Assembly (NCBI GenBank): GCA_051294375.1
Contig: CM119264.1
Location: 20,061,189 to 20,125,188, forward strand
Reading direction: 5' to 3'
DNA length: 64,000 nucleotides
Source of the DNA: Paraspadella gotoi
Lineage: Eukaryota > Chaetognatha
In this document: positions 44,993-56,273 of the stretch, piece by piece
Layout: the number at the start of each line of letters is the position of its first letter
Numbering within the stretch: position 1 is the first letter of the stretch
The notes under the pieces: generated by a model
The model's database searches: none
Told to the model about the DNA's origin: nothing
The model's input: only the letters and a program-made list of their open reading frames with translations
Made by a program: the position numbers and the translations under genes

Positions 44993-45255
44993 TATTCGGG
45001 CATTGCAATATGTTCACCCCGCCTATAATCATGACGCATTCAGTTGTGACCCGGTGGCTCATTGAGTATTGCCATCACATGAGCAATGAGTAATACAATG
45101 AGTAATACCATCAGCTCATAACCTTTAGGTAGTGGGATCGATCCACTGCGGGAAGCATGAGGACGACAGTAAACCGCCATGAGGGCCTGGAAAACCCTCA
45201 AGCCGGGTTCCAAGCCCAGGATCCGTTCCGTTGCTGCTGAGGGAGCCAGAAGATA
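44993..45255 (+). mobile_element. tRNA-derived SINE-like repeat R2, copy 2
   Basis: It has an A-box-like GTGGCTCATTGAG at about 45052 and a B-box-like GTGGGATCGATCCACTG at about 45133, followed by GGAAGCATGAGGACGACAGT and GTAAACCGCC. It shares these blocks with 9035-9455. A partial reversed copy lies at about 48165-48215 (CCATGGAACGGGTCCTGGGC). Confidence 0.6.
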
Positions 45256-45494
45256 CTTAGCGCAATTGCGAAGAGGATTTGTAAAAATTAAATCATTGAA
45301 AAAAAAATCTTAAAAGCATAAGGATCGTCGCAATTGCATAGAAAATCTGGATTGACAACAAATTTTGATACTAAAAAAATCAATTTGAGAAAAATAAAGA
45401 AAAAAAAATAGAAAGAATAATAAATATAAAACAGTAAAATATCTTATTTTCGAGTTTAATTTTTTGCAAGTGCTAAGTCTGGAGAGACCTTATT

Positions 45495-45765
45495 GAAGGT
45501 ACTGTGGCGGTATATTCACACCGCCTCACGTCCACCATCCGTCAGCCAAATCCATTGGCTCAGAGGGGGAACACACCATCCCAGGCGTAGTGTTCCATCC
45601 ACAAGTCCTAACGACTTCCCTCTGCGTTGGCAAAGCGAGACCGTCCTAGGGTAACCGCGCCAGTGACTGGAGGCGTCACTGAGGGTCGGAAGCCCCCAAA
45701 GCCAACAGTGAGATGCCCCATCCCAATGGGCATCACAGGCAACCCGGCTGTTGCCATAGTACTTT
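45495..45765. mobile_element. GC-rich dispersed repeat R3, copy 2
   Basis: It matches 31745-32012 in long blocks (TTGGCTCAGAGGGGGAAC, ACTTCCCTCTGCGTTGGCAA, CACTGAGGGTCGGAAGCCCC). It carries a small extra CCAGTGACTGGAGGCG segment that is itself a local duplication. Confidence 0.6.
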
Positions 45766-46009
45766 TGTTTTACTTTTAGCCCGCATAAGCGAGCAGTTTG
45801 ATCGAATGCCAACTGTCAAACATTCCCAGACAAAAGACAAAGTGAAACTTGAATCAGACTGATAAAGTAAAGTAAAGACTAAAGTGAAGTAAAATGAAGT
45901 GAAGTAAAATAATAAAGTAAATATATATTTTAAAAAATATTATTCTGATTGATATTTAGAATATTTAAAAAAAAATCCACGAAAGTCTCGGATGTAAATT
46001 TGGGAATAA

Positions 46010-46860
46010 ATGGCGATAATAAAAGTTTTTAGAGGAAAAAAATTAATCAGAGAGAGAGAGAGAGAGAAAGAAGTCAAATCAAATCAGCAGCGGCAGCAGA
46101 AGCAGCAGGAAAAAAGAGAGAAAAAGAAAGAGCCCCTGCAGAGCCAGCTGCAGACTCAAAAGGCAGTAGCACAAAGCAGGAGAAAAGAGAGAAAAAGAAT
46201 AAGCCCCTGCAGAACCAGCTGCGGACTCGTTTTTTTCCCTATGATTATGAATCAGTGACTAGGGAGAAGAGAGAGGGAGAGAGACATGTAATTAAGATTT
46301 TGATAAAACGTAAACAAAACATGTTTAATAACTGTTCAGATTCAATTTTAAGCACATCGATGATGAGAAGTTGTATATAAATTTTCAGCTTCATACACCC
46401 AAATTTAATTATAAAAAAGGCGATCTATAATTTGGAACGCCGACGACAACAACGACGACGACGACGCCACTTATGGGCAAAAGCGTTACAATATCGTCGC
46501 AAACGCTAAGCGATTGCGACGATAAAAAACTGCCACAAAGTAAAAAAATTTAAACGTGAAAATTGTGGAAATTCTTTCTGTTCGTTGTAATAGTAAATTT
46601 CTTAAGAAAAGTTTTAATGCAGAAACAACGATTTTTAATACAAGACGTACATGTTTCGACTCATTGGTTCTTCTTCAGTGTTTAGATTTTTAGCTAAATT
46701 TCTATTAGTATTACAAACATTCAGTTGGTGAGAGAGAGAGAGGGAAAAGAGGGGGAGTTTCCAACAAAGAATTGAGAAAGGACAGTGGTCAGATTTGAAA
46801 GACAGCTGAAGGTGACAACAGGGGAAGAAGAAAAATAGGCTGAATTTGTGGTGAAAGGTG

Positions 46861-46910
<50 letters not shown>

Positions 46911-47735
46911 AATCAATACATTTGACAATGTACAGCAAAGATAAAAGTAATAATTTAGTAAACTTAAAATTTAGCTAATAAAAGTGAGATTAATAATTTA
47001 ACTAATAATTTAACTAACTAATAATTTAACTAATACGTGAAATTGAAGAATAAGTAAGATTAGAGTAAGTGAAATTACTCACGTGGTCACTTATTATCGG
47101 CTATTGATCTACATACAACGGTTTTCAGGTAAGACCCAAATTTATTCACAAAAGAAACGTTTTAAAGTATTCGACATATTTTGAAAAAGTGGTACCGATA
47201 ATTTTATTTTAAAACACATTTTTGGGATCAACTAAAAAATTTGTTTCAGCCCTAATATATATCTGGGCTTCGATCTTTTCGGGAATGTAAAAATAGATTT
47301 GAGGCTGTAAAAATTAAAATAATCTTTTCAAAATTGGTATGATTATAAAAGAATGTATCAAGAACATATTTCCATTATTGTAAGCTTTATTGATGTTGAC
47401 CAATGACCAATCTCAATAAGTGGCTACCGAAGGACGCATAGACTTTTGCAACTGCGCCCAGCTGAACTGACCTGACTGCTGCTTCATCACTGGGTTTACT
47501 GAGGTTTGTTTGTATCTTTGCAGCATTTACAAATCTAGATAGGTAGCAATATTTAGTAGTTTTTTAATCTTTTTGGTACTATAAAACGTACCAATTAAAC
47601 AACTAAATTTTAATGAAGAGGTCAATCTGGGTATCATTAACTGCATTTATATAAAGTAAGTCCCAAAATAACATACCATTTCGTAGTTTAAAAAAATGAT
47701 AATCGGGGAAACAACTACTAAAGCTTGCATTTTGG
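46010..47735. other. Low-complexity and AT-rich interval
   Basis: It has CAG/AGC-rich sequence with a short internal duplication (GAGAAAAAGAA...AGCCCCTGCAGA, 46120-46225), an (ACGACG)n-like piece near 46445-46470, a hammerhead-like tail at 46650-46679 and a (GA)n tract at 46868-46910. No gene is recognised. Confidence 0.6.
46650..46679 (-). ncRNA. Hammerhead-like tail, degraded
   Basis: On the minus strand it reads CTGAAGA, AGAACCAATGAGTC, GAAACATGT. The core boxes are kept; stem II is weak. Confidence 0.35.
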
Positions 47736-47737
47736 GT

Positions 47738-47915
47738 TAATAAGCAGTCCCTGAGATTCAGATCAGGCAGTAACACCAGGTTAAGTGCCCCGTCTCTCTT
47801 AACTGCTAGGCGACCATCGGGCTAAAACCCCGAACCTTTGGATTAGGAGGCGAATGACTTGCCTCCTGCACCAATGGCCGCTGATGAACGGTTGGTGGAT
47901 TTGTCCACCATACCC
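47738..47915 (-). mobile_element. SINE-like repeat R1, copy
   Basis: It contains AAGCAGTCCCTGAG, GTTAAGTGCCCCGTC, TCTTAACTGCTAGGCGACCA, GAGGCGAATGACTTGCCTCC and GATGAACGGTTGGTGGATTT, matching 26045-26225 and 62588-62712. The minus-strand D-arm-like motif CCTAGCAGTTAAGA is well kept. Confidence 0.55.
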
Positions 47916-48620
47916 TATTTATATTTTAAAGCATTTTGGGTATCGACTGAAAGCTAAGATCATGTGGTTTATAAAAATGTTTTCGGTTTTAATCTACATG
48001 TTACCGTTCCCAAGTAATAAAGTCCCAAATTTACTCTCAAAATAGCGTGAAGACCCTGTACATTTAAGGTTTTATAAAATATCAAAATAATGAAAAAAGA
48101 ATTCTACTTTGTATTGTGGATAAGGGGCTAAGTGAGCTGAAGAGTGCTATCTGCAACTTCTTTAACCCCCTCTAGCAGCCATGGAACGGGTCCTGGGCTT
48201 GGAACCATTTGGAAAAGTTCCCAAATTAAACTTCTGACCCACCACATTGACATTTATTTTGCTTCACTAGAAAGGTGCCTTTTGTTTCAGATGATATCTA
48301 GTGATAGTAGGGACCAACTCCAGAGATAATATAAAATTTAAACAATTTTTTTAGTTGTCTTGAATAAATATTTAAGCAATCATTTCAAAAAAAAATTACA
48401 TTATACGTCTTGATTAATACATTAAATATTATTTACTTTTTTTACATTATAAAATTTTTTTTTAGAAATCTTAAAATTTTATGATGGATTCTGAATAGAG
48501 ATAAAAAGTTAAACAAGAAATATAATTAAACCTTTGTATTCAATCTTTCTTTTTGTTGTTTGTTTAAAGAAATTTAACTGAAAATTCGTTTTTGAACAAC
48601 AATTTATTAAGTTTATAAGA

Positions 48621-48655
48621 ACATGTTCGACTCTATGTTTCGAGTCTTCATCAGC
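48621..48655 (-). ncRNA. Hammerhead-like tail
   Basis: On the minus strand it reads CTGATGA, AGACTC, loop GAAACATA, GAGTC, GAACATGTTC. The CUGAUGA box is intact and stem II pairs over five bases; the second box has one A fewer than usual (GAAC). The same sequence lies at 50472-50508 in the duplicate. Confidence 0.45.
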
Positions 48656-48849
48656 AAGTGAAAATATCAGAGTCACATATTCTCAAACATCAGTTTTGAG
48701 AAGAGAGAGAGAGAGAAGAGAGAGAAAGAGAGAGAGTTTCCAACAAAGAATTGAGTAAGGATACTGGATAGTGGTCAGATGTGAGGAAGAAGAGAAGAAG
48801 GAAGAAAAGAGTAAGTGAATTTGAAAATTGGAAAATTTGGGTGAAAGAG

Positions 48850-48885
<36 letters not shown>

Positions 48886-49830
48886 TCAATCATTAGGCAA
48901 TTAAAACAATGATAAAATTAGAGAATAAACTAAATGTATAACAATAAATTAAAAGTTAGTTATTAACTGAGTTTGAAATTTGAAATAAGGAAAGTGAAAA
49001 AAGAAGAATAAGCAGTGAGGGATAGATAAGTTAAAAGTAAGTGAAAATGGTAAGGAAAGAAAGAGCTCAAAAATGAGCCACCAAGGGGCTGTAACCGCTG
49101 TAACCGCTGACGCAGGTTCGACCTCCACACCCCCAGGAGGAAAAGCCGAGCCTTGCTGCTGAAGACCTACCGCACCCACCACAGCCGCAATTGGAGATAA
49201 GCAGAAGCGTCTCTAGAACGTGGGTCACTTGTCCCTCCACTACCACCAGGAGTCACTGAATCATTGGTACGGGTGCTTAGCCAAGCCAGTTCTCCAGTTC
49301 CAGTGACGAACCCGCGGTTCTTTAACGTGAGTAATGTGGGTGAAACGAAAGACAAAATCCAGACCGAAAACATCAGGAGCCGTCTACTGGGCGGCCTGTG
49401 CAGGGGCGGGCAACCAAAAAATATTTTGACCTTTCCTATCTAGAAATAAAATATTAAAAAAATTAATTATTTGAGTATAGAGCCATATAAGAAATGTTTT
49501 TGTCCATTGAAAGTATAGTTGTTTGAGCATGTAATCACTGACTCACCTATTGAGTGGCTATTCCTACTGATAGACTCCTGAGGAAGTACTTATTAGACAA
49601 AAGAAAAGTTTCTGAAGTACTTTCCCGATTGCACTGCGAGCGTTGAATTTTTATATTTTAATTATCGCAATGCAAACAAAGTGAAAAATAACTCCCGTAA
49701 GGGCCTAAACTTTACCTCGTTTTTTTACCTCAATTCATTTTACCCTTGAAATTTTTCTTTTTATATTTTGTTTTTGTTTTTTTTTTATTTTAATAAAACT
49801 TTGACAATTCCTCGAATCTCCCTCGAAAAA

Positions 49831-50316
49831 ATTGCGTGTACGAGCAAACTGTAGCCGCTGCTCGAAAGGCCGGTTGGCGTCCCAAGTGTGTCATCATACT
49901 GGATTGCAGTGCATCAGAAAGTAAAAGTTGACGTCATTACTACATTGATACGGGCGTATGCAGCGGACCCTTCAAGGGATATCCACCAATACACTGCCCC
50001 ACTTAACGTTTAAGACCACCAAAGCGGCAGGGCTTTCCATCAAAGCCAACCTTCGTCGGCTCCTCCGTCCCCATCACGTCTCCGCCGTCGGCGGAGTCAG
50101 TTTCTCCACGTCTCTTCCTGGCTGGGGTGACGGCTCAAACACATCAGCGAAAGTAGACCGAGTGTCGAGTTCAGCAGGAGATTGAGACGAGGGTTAACGT
50201 AAACTTCATCGGAAGCAGAGCCCAGTCGTTCCCGCTTCTCAACTTCGTCCTCCGACGAGATAGACTGCGTCTTGTGCGAGTAATCGAGAAAGCCAGAAGT
50301 CAAGCCGAAAAGTTCA
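49831..50316 (+). pseudogene. Frame-broken duplicate of the Cys-tail gene's first exon
   Basis: It matches 51670-52133 but the initiator region reads TTGCGTGTACGAGCAAACTG instead of containing the ATG, and several single-base indels break the frame. A central part reads in the same frame as the other copy (KVDR). It is most likely an assembly-quality copy and not a second gene. Confidence 0.6.
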
Positions 50317-50341
50317 NNNNNNNNNNNNNNNNNNNNNNNNN
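50317..50341. other. Assembly gap, 25 N
   Basis: A fixed-length 25-N gap sits exactly between the two duplicated segments. Confidence 0.99.
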
Positions 50342-50701
50342 CTGATAGAGCATAAAAAGTTAAACAAGAAATATAATTAAACCTTTGTATTCAATCTTTC
50401 TTTTTGTTGTTTGTTTAAAGGAAATTTAACGAAAAATTCGTTTTTGAACAACAATTTATTAAGGTTTATAGAACATGTTCGACTCTATGTTTCGAGTCTT
50501 CATCAGCAAGTGAAAATATCAGAGTCACATATTCTCAAACATCAGTTTTGAGAAGAGAGAGAGAGAGAAGAGAGAGAAAGAGAGAGAGTTTCCAACAAAG
50601 AATTGAGTAAGGATACTGGATAGTGGTCAGATGTGAGGAAGAAGAGAAGAAGGAAGAAAAGAGTAAGTGAATTTGAAAATTGGAAAATTTGGGTGAAAGA
50701 G

Positions 50702-50737
<36 letters not shown>

Positions 50738-52138
50738 TCAATACATTAGGCAATATAAAACAATGATAAAATTAGAGAATAACTAAATGTATAACAATAA
50801 ATTAAAAGTTAGTTATTAACTGAGTTTGAAATTTGAAATAAGGAAGTGAAAAAAGAAGAATAAGCAGTGAGGGATAGATAAGTTAAAAGTAAGTGAAAAT
50901 GGTAAGGAAAGAAAGAGCTCAAAAATGAGCCACCAAGGGGCTGTAACCGCTGTAACCGCTGACGCAGGTTCGACCTCCACACCCCCAGGAGGAAAAGCCG
51001 AGGCCTTGCTGCTGAAGACCTACCGCACCCACCACAGCGCAATTGAGAGATAAGCAGAAGCGTCTCTAGAACGTGGGTCACTTGTCCCTCCACTACCACC
51101 AGAGTCACTGAATCATTGGTACGGGTGCTAGCCAAAGCAGTTCTCCAGTTCCAGTGACGACCCGCGGTTCTTTACGTGAGTAATTGGGTGAAACGAAAGA
51201 CAAAATCCCCAGACCGAAAACTCAGGAGCCGTCTACTGGGCGGCCTGTGCAGGGGCGGGCAACCAAAAAATATTTTGACCTTTCCTATCTAGAAATAAAT
51301 ATTAAAAAATTAATTATTTGAGTATAGAGCCATATAAGAAATGTTTTGTCCATTGAAAGTATAGTTGTTTGAGCATGTAATCACTGACTCACCTCATTGA
51401 GTGGGCTATTCCTACTGATAGACTCCTGAGAAGTACTTATTAGACAAAAGAAAAGTTTCTGAAGTACTTTCCCGATTGCACTGCGTTGAATTTTATATTT
51501 TAATTATCGCAATGCAAACAAAGTGAAAAATAACTCCGTAAGGCCTAACTTTACCTCGTTTTTTTACCTCAATTCATTTTACCCTTGAAATTTTTTTTCT
51601 TTTTTATATTTTGTTTTTGTTTTTTTTTATTTTTTATAAAACTTTGACAATTCCTCGAATCTCCCTCGAAAAATGCTGACGAGCAAACTGTTTAGCCGCT
51701 CTCGAAAGGCGTTGGCGTCCCAAGTGTGTCATCATCTGGATTGCAGTGCCATCAGAAGTAAAGTTGACGCTGAGGGGATGCGCGGACCCTTCAAGGGATA
51801 TCACCATTACCACCGCCACCACTTTCAACGTTTAAACCACCACAAGCGGCAGGGCTTTCCTCAAAGCCACCTTCGTCGGCTCCTCCGTCCCCCATCACGT
51901 CTCCGCCGTCGGCGAGTCAGTTTCTCCACCGTCTCTTCTGGCTGGGGTGACGGCTCAACATCATCAGCGAAAGTAGACCGAGGTGTCGACGTTCAGCAGG
52001 AGATTGAGACGAGGGTTAACGTAAACTTCAATCGGAAGCAGACCCAGTCGTCCGCTTCTTCAACTTCGTCCTCCGACGAGATAGACTGCGTCTTGTGCGA
52101 GATCGAGAAAGCCAGAAGTCAAGCCGAAAAGTCAGGCG
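50342..52138 (+). repeat. Apparent false duplication, copy 2
   Basis: The partner of 48490-50316. This copy continues into unique sequence that completes the first exon of the Cys-tail gene, so it is the one to keep. Confidence 0.85.
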
Positions 52139-52317
52139 TGATATTGCCGACTTCTACGCCGCTGAAAGGCGTGGCGGCTTCCGTTTCAGTGACACCGAGC
52201 TTAAAGGCTGCGACTATTCCAATGCCAAAGGCGACGGTGCCAAATGCGACTGGACGGCCGATGTCGCAGACGAATACATCAGATCCCACACGTTTGCAGA
52301 GAGAAATTGAAGCTGAA
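51673..52317 (+). CDS. Cys-tail gene exon 1, presequence-like N-terminus
   Basis: It starts at ATG (MLTSKLFSRSRKALASQV) and ends at donor GCTGAA|gtaagg, phase 0, 215 codons. The first 30 residues are basic and lack acids, and around residues 70-85 Arg-rich sequence leads into VSFSTVSSGWGDG, which resembles a mitochondrial cleavage region. Later parts include KVDRGVDVQQEIETRVNVNF, a Ser-rich stretch, DEIDCVLCEIEKARSQAEKS with a CxxC, and a Thr/Pro/Ala-rich end. Without splicing, the frame stops four codons later. Nearby indels versus the duplicate mean parts of the frame may be wrong. Confidence 0.6.
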
Positions 52318-52339
52318 GTAAGGGTATAAAGGGTAGTAA

Positions 52340-52555
52340 TAATCGTTGTCCCCGTTTAGTAGTTGCCAGTTCATTAGTCGGACACCAAAAAAAGTTCATT
52401 CTTTACTGAATGATATTTTTACATTTTGTTTTGGTTTTAAATGATACCGTGGCGATCTAATTGTTTTATTACTATAACTTTTTGTTTATTATTAGTGATT
52501 ACTGATTATTATCGAGCCGGTTTCTCTAAAAAAACGAACAATCTTTTTCTCTCTA

Positions 52556-52610
<55 letters not shown>

Positions 52611-52964
52611 TTTTTTTTCCTTCTAAAAACTTTATATCGCCATTTATTCCGAGATTTTCGTGGATTTTTTCCTTCTAAAAACTTTTATTATCGCCATTTA
52701 TTATTTATCTCAATACAAAATCCAAAATACAATAACTTACTTAACCTGATTTCGGGTCGTTGCGGAGCAACAAGTAAACAATGTCGAGGAACTGACCTAA
52801 TAACGCGTTACGTGTATAAAAAAAAATCAACATAGACCCAATTTCACGACGCCGTTGCGAGGCAACGGATAACCGAACGAGATAAACGTGGGAAAACTCT
52901 CTCTCTCTCTCTCTTTCTCACTCTCCCTCCTCCTTTCTCTCTCTCTCTTCTCTCTCTCTTCTCG

Positions 52965-53014
<50 letters not shown>

Positions 53015-53182
53015 CCTTCTAAAAACTTTTATTATCGCCATTTATTCCGCGCTTTTTTCTCAATACAAAATCACAAATTTACATCCGAGATTTCGTGGAT
53101 TTTTTTTCTAAAAATTCTGATTATTCTTTATATAAACGAGAGAGACCTAATAATGCGTTTCGTTGGCGGGAAAACTGTCCAG

Positions 53183-53223
<41 letters not shown>

Positions 53224-53500
53224 CTCTTTCACTCATACACGCATTTGTTGTTTTATTTACGATGAATGATTCAGCGCGTCAATGAATCACTATCATCGCA
53301 TCAATGAATGACTATCATCGTATCAATGAATGATTATCATCATATCAATGAATGACTATCATCGCATCAATCATTTGATTATCATCACATCAGTCATTTT
53401 GTTATCATCGCATTCAATTATTGGTTATCATCGCGTCAATATTTGGTTATCATCGCATCAATATTGGTTATCATCGCATCAATATTTGGTTACTATCGAA
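52340..53500. repeat. (CT)n-rich and ATCATCGCATCAAT-type repeats before the gap
   Basis: (CT)n tracts lie at 52556-52605, 52895-53007 and 53181-53235, with the segment TTTTTTCCTTCTAAAAACTT, then TATCGCCATTTATT repeated three times between 52610 and 53055. A degenerate minisatellite of ATCATCGCATCAATGAATG-type units runs from 53270 to the gap. Small hairpins (CCGTTGC...GCAACGG) occur near 52850. Confidence 0.8.
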
Positions 53501-54208
53501 NNNNNNNNNNNNNNNNNNNNNNNNNNNNNNNNNNNNNNNNNNNNNNNNNNNNNNNNNNNNNNNNNNNNNNNNNNNNNNNNNNNNNNNNNNNNNNNNNNNN
53601 NNNNNNNNNNNNNNNNNNNNNNNNNNNNNNNNNNNNNNNNNNNNNNNNNNNNNNNNNNNNNNNNNNNNNNNNNNNNNNNNNNNNNNNNNNNNNNNNNNNN
53701 NNNNNNNNNNNNNNNNNNNNNNNNNNNNNNNNNNNNNNNNNNNNNNNNNNNNNNNNNNNNNNNNNNNNNNNNNNNNNNNNNNNNNNNNNNNNNNNNNNNN
53801 NNNNNNNNNNNNNNNNNNNNNNNNNNNNNNNNNNNNNNNNNNNNNNNNNNNNNNNNNNNNNNNNNNNNNNNNNNNNNNNNNNNNNNNNNNNNNNNNNNNN
53901 NNNNNNNNNNNNNNNNNNNNNNNNNNNNNNNNNNNNNNNNNNNNNNNNNNNNNNNNNNNNNNNNNNNNNNNNNNNNNNNNNNNNNNNNNNNNNNNNNNNN
54001 NNNNNNNNNNNNNNNNNNNNNNNNNNNNNNNNNNNNNNNNNNNNNNNNNNNNNNNNNNNNNNNNNNNNNNNNNNNNNNNNNNNNNNNNNNNNNNNNNNNN
54101 NNNNNNNNNNNNNNNNNNNNNNNNNNNNNNNNNNNNNNNNNNNNNNNNNNNNNNNNNNNNNNNNNNNNNNNNNNNNNNNNNNNNNNNNNNNNNNNNNNNN
54201 NNNNNNNN
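53501..54208. other. Assembly gap, 708 N
   Basis: A run of N between a degenerate minisatellite and a (CGT)n tract, so it was probably left by repeat collapse. Any open frame through it is meaningless. Confidence 0.99.
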
Positions 54209-54264
54209 TTGACCGCAAGCCGTCAGCTCTATAAATGTTTTACGGGTTGCTTCTTGTTGTTTCG

Positions 54265-54485
54265 TCGTCTTCGTCTTCGTCAGTCTTCGTCGTCGTCGTC
54301 GTTCGTCGTCGTCGGCCGTCCGCGTCGTCCTCCGTCGTCTCGTCGTACGTCTCGTCTCGTCGTCGTTGTCGTCGTCGTCGTCCGTCGTCGTCGCTCGTCG
54401 TCGTCGTCGTCGCTTCGTCGTCGTCCGTCGTCGTCGTCGTCCGTCGTCGTCTCTCGTCGTCGTCGTCGTCGCGTCGTCGTCCGTC
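54265..54485. repeat. (CGT)n-rich microsatellite
   Basis: GTC/CGT trinucleotides with frequent single-base interruptions. The open frames rich in Ser/Arg/Val or Thr/Asp on either strand are repeat artefacts. Confidence 0.92.
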
Positions 54486-54539
54486 AACGCTGTTTTCATA
54501 CTATAAAACACTACTACGCTATTTATAGGTTGGCTGTGA

Positions 54540-55418
54540 CTTACCGTTTTTTTTAAAATAAAAATTATTATGAATTATGATAAGTTTTACAAAAGTGTGC
54601 GATCATAGATAAGTTAAAAATTTAGATATGGCTTTTCATCTTGAAATAGCTGTATATTTTATTTACATTTGGATTTAAGTATTTTTGTTTGAATTTCCAC
54701 TTCATTATAATTTACTGCAATATCAAATGAGATTAAAGTACTCCTTATAGTATCCCAAATTGTATAATAGAAATGCTTTAATCTAATTTACATTTTGCAG
54801 TATATAATATTGAAGATGAAATTCAAAAAATTTGTTTTAAATTTTTTAAATAAAAATGGGAACTCAAAGGATTTTTTAATGAGAAGCTATATCTATTTTT
54901 AATACAAATATAAATTAAATCTTTTACAAAACTGCATTGGAAAAAATTGGAAAAATTTCAATTGTAACAATTGTAACATATTTTGTCCTTTCTTTTATTT
55001 CTTTAATTTATATAGATTTCTTCATCTCTCTCTTTGGGTTTAGCGGCTCGATCTTTATGCTTTTAAGATTTTTTTTTTTACGTATTGCGTTAAAAAATCG
55101 AAAATATTAAAATGCAGTTTGTTAGAAAAGTTGGTTCAATATGACATAGTTAAGTGACCGAGAGGAGATATGGTCGCCGTGCCTCTCTTTAGTGTGCCTA
55201 CTGCTTAGTAGATCAGGGAGATTTTTCCGTCAGTTTCATTGCATTCCGGTAGGCTTGCTACCGACCCGACACTCTTTTGCAAAGACCCATCCAAACCAAA
55301 TCGGAGAAGACTCAATGTGCTATTACGGCGGAGATAAAAGGAACAGTCGTATTACTGTCCCCTTTTTTTATTTAAAAAAATAAAATTATTTGATGTTATA
55401 AAGATTAGAAATCAAGAA
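54540..55418. other. AT-rich interval, intron of the Cys-tail gene
   Basis: No feature apart from GGCTCGATCTTTATGCTTTT, then AAGATTTTTT at about 55043, a motif that recurs at 21395 and, reversed, at 45305-45340. A short GC-richer piece lies at about 55150-55340 without convincing coding. Confidence 0.5.
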
Positions 55419-55475
55419 ATGGCTCGGAATTTTTTGTTAAATATTTTTATATTGGTCGTATTTTTGTCGTACCAG
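55419..55475 (+). CDS. Alternative first exon, signal-peptide-like
   Basis: ATG in good context (AAGAAATGG) opens MARNFLLNIFILVVFLSYQ and meets a donor CCAG|gtatta in phase 0, giving a 62-bp intron to 55538. Unspliced, the frame stops at the next exon border. It competes with the exon at 51673; AT-rich hydrophobic frames like this also arise by chance. Confidence 0.3.
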
Positions 55476-55537
55476 GTATTATCGTTGTTTAAATTTGTCG
55501 AAGCAAAGATGATCGCACTACTTCACTTTTCCTACAG

Positions 55538-56116
55538 GTGAGGTCAGCCAAAGAGTGGATGTTAGTTTCGCGCGATCAGCACATGGGTGAAGAGCCAGGT
55601 TTAAACGCAGTCATCCTTGGGCCACATCTCCGTGGAGGAGTTCCATACAACCGTTCCTCTAACGCAGCCCGTCCCGCTGATGGAGACAAGGGGAAAAGCA
55701 GTAGCGGCGTCCACGCCGACCGGGAATACGCGAAGATAGAGGAGGCTTGGCGAAGTCAACAGGATTCTACCCTTCCAACGGCAGCAGCGTCCTCGGTCAG
55801 CAGCGGCAGTCGCCGAAGCGCAGATGAGGCGTACAGCGAACTCGAGGAAGATTGGCTGCGCGAAGGGGGAGCTGCTGGCGTTCCCGCCGCGCCATTGGGT
55901 CGGCGCAACAATAACGAGTTAAACACGCGTTGGAGTCGGCCTCACCTCGACCCCGAGACCATCGATTCGAGAACGGGGACTAAATTCCGTTCGCCAGACG
56001 AAACCGAAGGTTGGAACCACGTCGGTGAGGACGAAAATGCGCCGCCTGACACAGTCACCGACCAGTTTTTTGACTCCATGTTCGAGGATTACGGGAAAGA
56101 TCTCGGTTTGGGAAAG
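55538..56116 (+). CDS. Cys-tail gene exon 2, polar region
   Basis: The acceptor is ttttcctacag and the donor GGAAAG|gtgaga, phase 0 at both ends, 193 codons. It starts VRSAKEWMLVSRDQHMGEEP and includes DREYAKIEEAWRSQQDS, a related motif DEAYSELEEDWLREGG (an imperfect internal duplication of the form A/E-Y-x-x-x-E-E-x-W), DPETIDSRTGTKFRSPDETE, GWNHVGEDENAPPD and FFDSMFEDYGKDLGLGK. Rich in Gly, Ser, Arg and acids, it has no known domain. GC content is well above the flanks. Confidence 0.72.
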
Positions 56117-56188
56117 GTGAGAGGGAACTCAAGAATTGTCACTAATCCGATTACTTACAAGAATTGAGTGACTGTAGAATTTAAACAG

Positions 56189-56273
56189 GATTGGAGTTTC
56201 GGTGAAGGCGAAGGCAAAGTCCGACGTACGGGGACGAATCGTAGCAAGTTGAAGGGAAATAAAAGCAACAACG
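56189..56273 (+). CDS. Cys-tail gene exon 3
   Basis: The acceptor is tagaatttaaacag and the donor AACAACG|gtactt, phase 0 in and 1 out. It encodes DWSFGEGEGKVRRTGTNRSK, then LKGNKSNN: a basic, Gly-rich piece. It lies after a 72-bp intron and supplies exactly the single base the last exon needs. Too short to stand alone, its support is positional. Confidence 0.62.

Larger units (their letters stand above)
48490..50316 (+). repeat. Apparent false duplication, copy 1
   Basis: It matches 50342-52138 along its whole length in the same order, with many 1-base insertions and deletions spread over coding and non-coding parts alike. It ends exactly at a 25-N gap. This is the pattern of two unmerged assemblies of one locus, such as haplotypes or uncorrected long-read contig ends. 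Confidence 0.85.

Noticed and set aside
45516-45812. 98-codon minus-strand frame
   Set aside because: It lies almost wholly inside dispersed repeat R3, whose other copy at 31745-32012 does not keep the frame.
53330-54556. Very long open frames across 53.3-54.6 kb on both strands
   Set aside because: They run through 708 N and a (CGT)n tract; they are artefacts of the gap and the repeat.
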